Assembly: GCA_900769635.1 (NCBI GenBank)
Contig: CAAGHJ010000037.1
Coordinates: 1 to 6,939 of the forward strand
Direction of reading: 5' to 3'
DNA: 6,939 nucleotides
Source of the DNA: Bacilli bacterium
GTDB lineage: Bacteria > Bacillota_I > Bacilli_A > RF39 > UBA660
The first letter of the stretch is position 1. Each line of letters starts with the position of its first letter. Below the pieces are notes generated by a model. The model had not been told where the DNA came from. It searched no databases and saw only the letters and a list, made by a program, of their open reading frames with translations. This document shows positions 1 through 5,293 of this stretch, in pieces. A program made the position numbers and the translations under genes.

Positions 1-25
1 CAATTTTAGTATCTTCTTTTAGCAT
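1..25 (-). CDS. Start of a minus-strand gene, cut by the left edge
   Basis: Reading the minus strand, an ATG at 25-23 opens a frame MLKEDTKI that runs off the window. It is preceded at a 6-nt spacing by AGGAAG (37-32), within a longer AAAGGAAGTG, which is a convincing ribosome binding site. Only eight codons are visible, so no function can be given. The gene is divergent from the plus-strand genes starting at 578, and the two share the intergenic region 26-577. The call rests only on start codon plus ribosome binding site; a chance match remains possible. Confidence 0.5.
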
Positions 26-89
26 TTTTCACTTCCTTTCTTGTAAATTTGTTCCTTATATTCTTTTTGTTAGTTTAGTCATTGGCTTT

Positions 90-112
90 TTATTTCATCA
101 TATCACCCCCTC
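90..112 (-). other. Ribosome-binding-site-like sequence with a two- or three-codon ORF
   Basis: On the minus strand, AGGGGGTGAT (111-102) differs by one base from the extended anti-Shine-Dalgarno complement AGGAGGTGAT. It is followed directly by ATG ATG AAA TAA (101-90), so a ribosome would make only Met-(Met)-Lys. It lies in the likely leader of the minus-strand gene starting at 25. It could be a minimal leader ORF, the relic of a decayed gene start, or chance. Confidence 0.3.
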
Positions 113-197
113 TATTATTATTATTCCCAAAAAATTCAAAAATTCCCCCCTCGAGAAGGCAATTTCTCCCTAAAACATATATTTAATGGAGTAAAAT

Positions 198-225
198 ATA
201 TTACTTTACATCCTAAAAGTGTAAA
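198..225 (-). promoter_or_regulatory. Possible promoter toward the minus-strand gene
   Basis: On the minus strand TTTACA (225-220) and TAATAT (203-198) are separated by 16 bp, matching -35 TTGACA at four of six and -10 TATAAT at four of six. Transcription would start near 191 and give a leader of about 165 nt before the ATG at 25. Both hexamers lie within or at the edge of the inverted repeat at 199-231, so a protein bound there would block it. Confidence 0.3.
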
Positions 226-231
226 GTAATA
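199..231. repeat. Inverted repeat with 12-bp perfect arms and a 9-nt centre
   Basis: The left arm TATTACTTTACA (199-210) and right arm TGTAAAGTAATA (220-231) are exact reverse complements around a 9-nt centre. The geometry, with long arms and a 9-bp spacer, recalls repressor operators such as CIRCE, but the sequence is different. Each arm contains TTTACA, and 16 bp beyond it lies TAATAT (minus strand) or TAATAA (plus strand), so the repeat could hold overlapping promoters for both directions. Related half-sites occur at 190-194 (AGTAA) and 293-300 (TACTTTAC). There is no GC-rich stem or clear T-tail, so a DNA operator fits better than a terminator. Confidence 0.6.
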
Positions 232-289
232 AAATTTTATATTTATACTAATTTTCTTTTTTTTCCATATATTGCATTTATTTTTAGGG

Positions 290-319
290 TTGTACTTTAC
301 GGATAGTAGTATATATAAT
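290..319 (+). promoter_or_regulatory. Possible upstream promoter
   Basis: A perfect TATAAT (314-319) is preceded, 18 bp upstream, by a weak TTGTAC (290-295). The TACTTTAC element at 293-300 overlaps this -35. A transcript would start near 326, some 250 nt before the first plus-strand gene, and would pass the hairpin at 462-478. It could drive a short RNA or a long leader. In such AT-rich DNA a lone TATAAT is weak evidence. Confidence 0.3.
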
Positions 320-461
320 AAATAAATTATGACATATTTTTGTGTTAAAAATAGTATTAATTTGGTTATTTGAATTACTAAGTTATATAAAAATGTGATT
401 ATAAGTTATTGAAATAAATTCTATATTTGGTAAGTTAAAACAAAGATTTTATATTATAAAT

Positions 462-483
462 GGTTCCTTATAGGAATCTTTTT
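462..483 (+). terminator. Weak terminator-like hairpin
   Basis: GGTTCCT (462-468) pairs with AGGAATC (472-478) around a three-base TAT loop with one G-T wobble, and is followed by TTTTTC. An alternative stem pairs AAAGATT (442-448) with AATCTTT (475-481). The two stems cannot form together because both use 475-478. The stem is short and AT-rich, so termination would be inefficient; it may be an attenuator or chance. Confidence 0.3.
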
Positions 484-496
484 CTCTATATATACC

Positions 497-506
497 CCCG
501 ATAGGG
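497..506 (+). repeat. CCCGATAGGG motif, copy 1
   Basis: This is one of three exact copies in the window, the others being at 1780-1789 and 4659-4668. It is an interrupted inverted repeat, CCC-GATA-GGG. Here it is embedded in ATACCCCCGATAGGG (492-506), a 15-bp match to the copy inside folD. It sits just upstream of the likely promoter at 528-556 and stands out in AT-rich surroundings. Confidence 0.55.
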
Positions 507-527
507 CCATAATATAACTGTTATTTA

Positions 528-556
528 TTCCCATTTGCATTATTTTGTAGTATAAT
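528..556 (+). promoter_or_regulatory. Likely promoter of the 578 gene
   Basis: TATAAT (551-556) is a perfect -10, and TTCCCA (528-533) is a four-of-six -35 at the ideal 17-bp spacing. The start point would be near 563, giving a leader of about 15 nt that contains the ribosome binding site AGGAAGAG (566-573) ahead of the ATG at 578. It would drive the Ham1-like and PAP2 genes. Confidence 0.55.
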
Positions 557-577
557 GGATATGAAAGGAAGAGATAT

Positions 578-1168
578 ATGAAAATTTTGATTGCAACAAC
601 GAACAGGGATAAGTTTAAGTTAGTATCTTATTTGCTGTCTAGTAGTATATTTAAGGATGCCGAGTTTTATTCTTTGTATGATATTGAAGGCATTCCTCCG
701 AAGAGAGAGAGCGGTAATGTTAAGAAGAGAAGTTTGGTTAAGGCTCAGAATATTTTTGATAATATTAGTAATAATATTTTTGATTATATTATTGGAGTTG
801 ATGATGGTCTTAGGATAATTGGCAAGGTTATTACGGCTGTTAAGGAGTACACGAAGGATATTTTGGATGACCATTTTTTGAAAGAGGGTCAGAGGATAGA
901 ACTTGTGAGGGCGTATACTTTTATGGATAAGGATGGTAATACAAAGACGGTTGTTACGGATATTCCTTATATTTATACGGTATGTAGTGAGTATTCTTTG
1001 GAGGATTTTTCATTCCCACTTAGTCAGGTTTTTAAGCCTATTAATGGAGATATTCCTTTATACTTAATGGATGAAAAGGAGGGCTTTGATTATGCTCTTG
1101 GTTATTCTATTGATGCTTTAAGGGAAGTTAGTGATTTTTATGATGAACTTTATAGGGAAAAATGTTAA
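578..1168 (+). CDS. Divergent Ham1/RdgB-like (non-canonical purine NTP pyrophosphatase-like) protein
   Basis: A 196-residue cytosolic protein, close to the usual ~200 for this family, which hydrolyses ITP, dITP and XTP to the monophosphate and pyrophosphate. The N-terminus MKILIATTNRDKFK matches the family's TxNxxK nucleotide-binding start (T8, N9, K12). SGNVKKRSLVKA (residues 45-56) corresponds to the FEENAxxKA region, and DYIIGVDDGL (69-78) to the acidic ADDSGL metal site, but without the Ser. The C-terminal SHR substrate motif is not recognisable; LGYSIDALREVSDFYDEL occupies its place. The middle (about 85-135) also differs from typical members. I infer a diverged relative that may have another nucleotide substrate or reduced activity. 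The start is supported by AGGAAGAG 4 nt upstream. Its 3' end overlaps the PAP2 gene, suggesting co-translation. Confidence 0.7.
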   Translation: MKILIATTNRDKFKLVSYLLSSSIFKDAEFYSLYDIEGIPPKRESGNVKKRSLVKAQNIFDNISNNIFDYIIGVDDGLRIIGKVITAVKEYTKDILDDHFLKEGQRIELVRAYTFMDKDGNTKTVVTDIPYIYTVCSEYSLEDFSFPLSQVFKPINGDIPLYLMDEKEGFDYALGYSIDALREVSDFYDELYREKC

Positions 1169-1763
1169 GGGGATTGTATTTTTTGTTTCTTTGGTATTGT
1201 TTCTATTTATTGCTGATGATGTTTTTGCCAAAGAAATTTTGAGTATGGACACTTTAGGATATGAAGTGATATCGTCATTTATTAGTGATAATGTTACTTC
1301 GTTTATGAAATTTATTACTTATTTTGGTAGTGCTTATGTGTTAATTCCATTTGCGGCCTTGCTTTTTATACTTACGAAAAATAAAAAACTGCACATTTTG
1401 ATTGTCAGTAATTTGATTTTAGTAACTTTTCTTAATCAATTTTTGAAATTTTTCTTTCAAAGACCGAGACCGGAAGAGTACCGGCTTATTTCGGAAAGTG
1501 GTTATAGTTTCCCCTCGGGACACGCAATGGTTAGTATGGCTTTTTATGGTCTTCTTATTTATATTGTTTATAGGTATGTTAAGAATGTTTATCTTAAATA
1601 TGGTCTTATGGTTATTTTGTTTATGCTTATTTTATTTATTGGTATTAGTAGGATATATTTAGGGGTTCATTATACTAGTGATGTCTTAGGTGGATTTTTG
1701 TTATCGATTTGTTATCTTACTGTGTTTACCAAGGTTATGGGTAAGTATACTAATAGTGAATAG
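1140..1763 (+). CDS. PAP2-family membrane phosphatase
   Basis: A 207-residue integral membrane protein with all three PAP2 signatures: KFFFQRPRP (KX6RP, K103 to R110-P111), PSGH (125-128) and SRIYLGVHYTSD (SRX5HX3D, R171, H177, D181). The two His residues and Arg form the phosphohistidine site known in the family. Hydrophobic segments fall near residues 10-27, 60-79, 85-102, 132-147, 156-172 and 182-197, about six as expected. Members remove phosphate from lipid phosphates: phosphatidate, phosphatidylglycerol phosphate or undecaprenyl pyrophosphate; the substrate cannot be told here. The start is uncertain. An in-frame GTG at 1131 lies only 3 nt after AGGGAAG (1121-1127), while ATG at 1140 or 1143 is better placed. 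It overlaps the preceding gene by about 29 bp, so translation is probably coupled. Confidence 0.92.
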   Translation: MMNFIGKNVKGIVFFVSLVLFLFIADDVFAKEILSMDTLGYEVISSFISDNVTSFMKFITYFGSAYVLIPFAALLFILTKNKKLHILIVSNLILVTFLNQFLKFFFQRPRPEEYRLISESGYSFPSGHAMVSMAFYGLLIYIVYRYVKNVYLKYGLMVILFMLILFIGISRIYLGVHYTSDVLGGFLLSICYLTVFTKVMGKYTNSE

Positions 1764-1779
1764 GTTTACATTTTTGGCT

Positions 1780-1789
1780 CCCGATAGGG
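1780..1789 (+). repeat. CCCGATAGGG motif, copy 2
   Basis: An exact copy of the 10-bp motif at 497-506, lying 17 bp after the PAP2 stop codon and about 28 bp before the -35 of the next promoter. Copy 1 lies at a similar distance (about 22 bp) ahead of its own -35. The three-base stem is too short and lacks a T-run, so it is not a terminator by itself. A protein-binding site is possible. Confidence 0.5.
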
Positions 1790-1816
1790 CAACTTTAAAT
1801 AAAATTGTATAGATAA

Positions 1817-1845
1817 TTGACATCTTTTTAAAAATAAAGTAAAAT
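1817..1845 (+). promoter_or_regulatory. Sigma-A-type promoter of the acyltransferase-ligase-folD-glycosyltransferase array
   Basis: A consensus TTGACA (1817-1822) is followed after exactly 17 bp by TAAAAT (1840-1845), five of six matches to TATAAT. This is the best promoter in the window. Transcription would start near 1852, only about 17 nt before the GTG at 1869. No terminator or comparable promoter is seen between the genes from 1869 to 6436, so it probably drives all four. Confidence 0.75.
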
Positions 1846-1856
1846 TATTCTAGTAA

Positions 1857-1864
1857 AGAGGTGG
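1857..1864 (+). promoter_or_regulatory. Ribosome binding site selecting a GTG start
   Basis: AGAGGTGG ends 4 nt before the GTG at 1869. No ATG lies at a suitable distance and the protein similarity begins at this codon, so the GTG start is supported. Confidence 0.65.
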
Positions 1865-1868
1865 TTTC

Positions 1869-2729
1869 GTGAAGAAATTTGGCGATAGACGCGATGGTGA
1901 GCGGCTCAAAGTTGAGGGGGTACATAAGTTTATGTATCATTTGCTCCCGAAAAGGTGTGACAACGAGGTTTATGTTGAGAGGGACGTGGATGTTACGGAA
2001 TTGGTTAAGTATATTGAGAAGAAGAAGGAGGAGAATGGTGATATTACTTATTTTCATGCTTTTTCTTATGCGATTGGAAGAGTTTTTTATAATTATCCGT
2101 CAATGAATAAATTTGTTATGAATGGTAACTATTATAAGAGGAAATTTATTAGTTTGGGATTTGTGGCTAAGACGAGTTTTACGGATGATGCTAAGGAGTG
2201 CCTCAATGTATTTAGGGTAGATAATAGTGATACGATTGACACAATTAGTAAGAAGATTAAGAGGGATGTTAAGAGAATTAGAACGAATATGGATAGTAGC
2301 ACGGATGGAGCGATTGATATTATTGGTAAGCTTCCCCGTCCTCTTAGGGCCTTTGTTATTGGATGCTTTAAATTTATGGATAGGCACGATTTGATACCGG
2401 AAGATTTAACAAGGGATAGTATTTATCACGCAAGCGTGCTTGTTACAAATCTTGGTAGTATTGGTTGTAATTGTGTTTATCATCATTTATCGGAGTTTGG
2501 TACTAATGGTGTGGTTATTGCTATTGGTAAGATTACAAAGAAACCGGTTGTTATAGATGGTGAGGTTGTTATTAGGGATGTTTGTGATTTTGGTATTACA
2601 TTAGATGAAAGAATTGGGGATGGATTTTATTTTGCAAAAGCGGTTAATCTTCTTGAACATATACTTACCCATCCGGAAATGTTAGAGGAAAAAATTGATG
2701 ATAGAGTGGATTTTAAACAAAGTAAATAA
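1869..2729 (+). CDS. CAT/E2-fold acyltransferase-like protein lacking the usual catalytic His
   Basis: A 286-residue soluble protein resembling the catalytic domain of 2-oxoacid dehydrogenase E2 acyltransferases and chloramphenicol acetyltransferase. Visible parts are the TYFHAFSYAIGRVFYNYP helix (60-77), FVAKTSF (98-104), VTNLGSIG (192-199), the position of SNLGS in E2, then VVIAIGKI (215-222) and FGITLDERIGDGFYFAKAV (241-259). E2 and CAT carry DHRxxDG there; this protein has D246-E247-R248-I249-G250-D251-G252, so the His general base is Glu while Asp and Gly remain. H205-H206 could be relevant instead. It has no lipoyl or E1/E3-binding domain and no E1 or E3 neighbours, so it is not part of a dehydrogenase complex. 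I recall clostridial proteins with the same DERxxDG motif, so this is probably a subfamily trait. Its overlap with the ligase suggests an acyl-CoA-linked role. A binding or regulatory protein is also possible. Confidence 0.8.
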   Translation: MKKFGDRRDGERLKVEGVHKFMYHLLPKRCDNEVYVERDVDVTELVKYIEKKKEENGDITYFHAFSYAIGRVFYNYPSMNKFVMNGNYYKRKFISLGFVAKTSFTDDAKECLNVFRVDNSDTIDTISKKIKRDVKRIRTNMDSSTDGAIDIIGKLPRPLRAFVIGCFKFMDRHDLIPEDLTRDSIYHASVLVTNLGSIGCNCVYHHLSEFGTNGVVIAIGKITKKPVVIDGEVVIRDVCDFGITLDERIGDGFYFAKAVNLLEHILTHPEMLEEKIDDRVDFKQSK

Positions 2730-4452
2730 AAAGATTAGTAGGGCTTACAGGTTCTTTTTCCCGAAGAGGCCTTGGTATAGTTTTTATGGTGATGTTCCTG
2801 AGCATTTGGATTATCCTGATGTTTCTATTTATGAACTTATTGAAAGAACAGCAGAGAATTATCCTTATTATTATGCTCTTGAGTATTTTGGTAAAAGGAT
2901 TACGTACAGGGAGTTTATTTTGAAGATTAAGAAGTGTGCTAGTGCTTTAATTGAAATGGGAGTTAAGCCCCGGGATAGGGTTACGATTTGTATGCCTAAT
3001 ACTCCTAGTAGTGTGATTATGTTTTATGCTATTAATTTTATTGGTGCTAGTGCTAATATGGTGCATCCTTTGTCTAGTGAGAAGGAACTTCTGTTTTATC
3101 TTCGTAAGACGGGTAGTAAGTATATGCTTGTTATTGATTTTGTTTATGATAAGGTTAAGAGAATTGAGAAGAATACTTCTTTAGAGAGGGTTATTGTTAG
3201 TGCTGTTAGTGTGGATATGAGTAACACTAATCATCTTCTTTATTGGTTTTTTACGGGTCGTAAGAGTAAGATTGAGAAGGATGATAAGGCTATTTTTTGG
3301 CGAGACTTTATTAAGAGTGGTATTTTGGATAGGGATATGAAACCTTATCAGAGAAATCTTAATGAGGAGGCGGTAATTCTTTATAGTGGAGGCACGACGG
3401 GCAGTCCGAAGGGTATTGTTTTAACTGATATGAATTTTAATGCTCTAGCTATGCAAGGTCATCTTATGTGTGATCCTGCTAAAGTGGGTGATTCTGTTTT
3501 ATCGATTATGCCTATATTCCACGGTTTTGGTTTGGGGGTATGTATTCACACGCCTTTATATATTGGTATGAAGTGTGTGCTTATTCCTAATTTTAGTTAT
3601 AGGAAGTTTGGTAAGCTTATTAAGAAGTACAGGCCTAACTTTATTGTGGGAGTGCCGACTTTGTTTGAGAGTTTAATTAAGAGTAATATTAGGGATTTGT
3701 CTTCGGTTACGTGTTGTGTATCGGGAGGTGATAATCTTTCTCTTAATCTTAAAAAAGAGGTTGATGCTTTTTTAGAGAGTAGGGGATCTAAAACTAGGGT
3801 GAGAGAAGGGTATGGGCTCACGGAGTGCACAGGAGCAGCGTGCCTTACACCGAGAAGGTTTTATAGGGAAAACTCGATTGGTATTCCGTTTCCGGATATG
3901 ATTTTTAAGATTGTTAAAGTGGGCACGATGCAGGAAGTTCCAAGCAATGTGGACGGTGAAATTTGTATTAGTGGACCGACGGTGATGATGGGTTATCTTG
4001 ATAATGAAGAGGAAACGAGGAGTACGCTTCGGAAACACAAGGATGGACGGATTTATCTTCATACGGGTGACATTGGCTCGATGGATGAGCAGGGGTTTGT
4101 GTATTTTAAGCAGAGGCTTAAACGGATGATTATTTCTTCGGGGTACAATGTGTATCCGAGTAATATTGAGGCGGTTTTGAATGAGCATCCGTTAGTTGCT
4201 ACATCGGTCGTTATTGGTATTCCTCATCCTTATAAGACGCAGGTTGCAAAGGCTTATATTGTTTTGAAAGAGGGATATAGTGCAAGTAATAGTGTTAAAA
4301 GGAGTATTAGGGAGCATTGTGAGAAGTGTCTTGCTAAGTTTTCACTTCCTTATGAATATGAGTTTAGGAAAGTTATACCGAAGACACTTGTAGGAAAGGT
4401 TAATTATAGGGAACTTGAAAGGGAAAATGTGGATGCTAAGTTAAAGGAGTGA
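2698..4452 (+). CDS. AMP-forming acyl-CoA synthetase-like (ANL superfamily) ligase
   Basis: A 584-residue protein of full ANL length. It has the phosphate-binding YSGGTTGSPKG (about 229-239), EGYGLTE (370-376), the LHTGD ATP-ribose motif (454-458), the hinge region FKQRLKRMIISSGYNVYP (470-487) and the C-terminal catalytic Lys in PKTLVGK (K567). It should be competent to activate a carboxylic acid with ATP and pass it to CoA or another thiol. Resemblance is closest to long- or medium-chain fatty acyl-CoA ligases; the acid is unknown. No carrier-protein domain is attached. The N-terminal 25 residues are basic and aromatic (AYRFFFPKRPWYSFYG), perhaps for membrane association. GAGG at 2685-2688 favours ATG 2698; a TTG at 2695 is the alternative. 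It overlaps the acyltransferase-like gene by 32 bp, which suggests coupled translation and joint function. Confidence 0.9.
   Translation: MIEWILNKVNKKISRAYRFFFPKRPWYSFYGDVPEHLDYPDVSIYELIERTAENYPYYYALEYFGKRITYREFILKIKKCASALIEMGVKPRDRVTICMPNTPSSVIMFYAINFIGASANMVHPLSSEKELLFYLRKTGSKYMLVIDFVYDKVKRIEKNTSLERVIVSAVSVDMSNTNHLLYWFFTGRKSKIEKDDKAIFWRDFIKSGILDRDMKPYQRNLNEEAVILYSGGTTGSPKGIVLTDMNFNALAMQGHLMCDPAKVGDSVLSIMPIFHGFGLGVCIHTPLYIGMKCVLIPNFSYRKFGKLIKKYRPNFIVGVPTLFESLIKSNIRDLSSVTCCVSGGDNLSLNLKKEVDAFLESRGSKTRVREGYGLTECTGAACLTPRRFYRENSIGIPFPDMIFKIVKVGTMQEVPSNVDGEICISGPTVMMGYLDNEEETRSTLRKHKDGRIYLHTGDIGSMDEQGFVYFKQRLKRMIISSGYNVYPSNIEAVLNEHPLVATSVVIGIPHPYKTQVAKAYIVLKEGYSASNSVKRSIREHCEKCLAKFSLPYEYEFRKVIPKTLVGKVNYRELERENVDAKLKE
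4443..4449 (+). promoter_or_regulatory. Ribosome binding site deciding the folD start
   Basis: AAAGGAG ends 8 nt before ATG 4458. An in-frame GTG at 4449 overlaps the site itself, so it is unlikely to be used. The site lies within the last codons of the ligase gene. Confidence 0.7.
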
Positions 4453-4457
4453 TTGTT

Positions 4458-5291
4458 ATGGTTATGGACGGTAAGGATATTAAAGAGAGAGTTCTTACGG
4501 AATATGAAGAGAAGGTTAAGGGGCTTGGAAAGAGGCTTAGACTGGTTGTTATTCAGGTTGGTGATGATAGTGCGAGCAATGTTTATATTGGGCAGAAGGA
4601 AAAGATGTGTAAAAGGGTTGGTTATGATTTTGTTCATATTAAATATGGGGTAGATACCCCCGATAGGGAAATTATTGAAAATATTGAGGAACTTAATAGG
4701 GATGAAAGGGTGACGGGAATATTGCTCCAACTGCCTTTACCTAATGGAATGGATGCTGGCAAAATTTTGAGTCATATTGATTACCGAAAGGATGTGGATG
4801 GGCTTACGGACAGAAATATGGGAAGGCTTGTACATCGTAAGGATTGTCTTGCTCCGTGTACGCCGACGGGTATTATGCGGATGCTTGATTGTTATGGAAT
4901 AGAAGTGCAGGGTAAAAATGTAGTTATTGTAGGCCGAAGTGATTTGGTTGGTAAGCCTCTTTTTAATATGATGCTTAATAGGAATGCGACGGTTACTATT
5001 TGTCATTCACAGACAGAAAATTTGGCCGATTATACGCGAAGGGCTGATATTTTGGTGGTAGCGATTGGTCATAGGGAATTTATCACGGGTGATATGATTA
5101 AAGATGGGGCCGTGGTTATTGATGTTGGTATTAATAGGTATGAGGGAAGGCTTTATGGGGATGTGAATTTTATGGAGTGCAAGGATAAGGCTAGTTATAT
5201 TACACCTGTTCCTGGTGGTGTTGGGGCGATGACGATTGCTAGTTTATGTATGAATATTTATAAGGCTGGTATGTTTAAGGAGGATTTATAA
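4458..5291 (+). CDS. folD: Bifunctional methylenetetrahydrofolate dehydrogenase / methenyltetrahydrofolate cyclohydrolase
   Basis: A 277-residue FolD of normal length. The enzyme interconverts 5,10-methylene-, 5,10-methenyl- and 10-formyl-tetrahydrofolate using NADP(H) in the cytosol. Family features in order: VYIGQKEK (Y43 and catalytic K47), LLQLPLPNG (89-97), KDVDGLT (111-117), APCTPTG (132-138), the Rossmann segment VVIVGRSDLVGKP (155-167), ICHSQT, VIDVGINR (220-227), GDVNF and TPVPGGVGAMT (249-259). All key regions look intact. It follows the ligase gene by 5 bp and precedes the glycosyltransferase by 2 bp, so it is co-transcribed with them; this looks like operon convenience rather than shared chemistry. 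Codons for residues 66-70 (TPDRE) include ACC and CCC, rare in these genes, and contain copy 3 of the CCCGATAGGG motif. Confidence 0.96.
   Translation: MVMDGKDIKERVLTEYEEKVKGLGKRLRLVVIQVGDDSASNVYIGQKEKMCKRVGYDFVHIKYGVDTPDREIIENIEELNRDERVTGILLQLPLPNGMDAGKILSHIDYRKDVDGLTDRNMGRLVHRKDCLAPCTPTGIMRMLDCYGIEVQGKNVVIVGRSDLVGKPLFNMMLNRNATVTICHSQTENLADYTRRADILVVAIGHREFITGDMIKDGAVVIDVGINRYEGRLYGDVNFMECKDKASYITPVPGGVGAMTIASLCMNIYKAGMFKEDL
4659..4668 (+). repeat. CCCGATAGGG motif, copy 3, inside folD
   Basis: An exact copy of the 10-bp motif within the coding region. The match to copy 1 extends over 15 bp (4654-4668 against 492-506). It encodes part of Thr-Pro-Asp-Arg-Glu. GATAGGG is a common codon pair in these genes (Asp-Arg), which lowers the surprise, but the ACC CCC codons before it are unusual here. 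Confidence 0.45.
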
Positions 5292-5293
5292 TT

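Larger units (their letters stand above)
26..577. other. AT-rich divergent intergenic region, about 550 bp
   Basis: No convincing gene of useful length is seen here. The left part (40-170) has short pyrimidine runs that read as purine-rich, ribosome-binding-site-like stretches on the minus strand. The centre (190-320) carries repeated TTACTTTAC/GTAAAGTAA elements and promoter-like hexamers. The right part (440-577) carries a short hairpin followed by T residues, a CCCGATAGGG motif and the likely promoter of the gene at 578. The size and number of signals suggest a regulatory region serving both divergent genes, and possibly a short untranslated transcript. I recognise no known riboswitch or RNA family. 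Confidence 0.6.

Noticed and set aside
98..153. A 13-codon minus-strand ORF from TTG at 139 after GAGGGGGG
   Set aside because: It has a weak start codon and low-complexity isoleucine repeats from an ATT run, and the ORF ends at TGA; nothing supports translation.
153..168. GAGAA/TTCTC inverted repeat with a 6-nt loop
   Set aside because: Five-base arms without a following T-run; too short to call a terminator or operator.
329..373. Short plus-strand ORF of 14 codons beginning at ATG 329
   Set aside because: There is no ribosome binding site before it and its composition is that of AT-rich non-coding DNA.
1776..1795. CCCGATAGGG read as an intrinsic terminator after the PAP2 gene
   Set aside because: Only three G-C pairs form and there is no T-tract after them, so read-through is expected.
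1869..2729. Reading this gene as a true E2 subunit of a 2-oxoacid dehydrogenase complex
   Set aside because: It has no lipoyl domain, no E1/E3-binding domain and no E1 or E3 genes nearby, and the catalytic His is absent.
3772..4188. 138-codon minus-strand open frame inside the ligase gene
   Set aside because: It lies wholly within a gene with clear ANL motifs, has no ribosome binding site and gives a His/Arg/Pro-rich protein typical of an antisense shadow.
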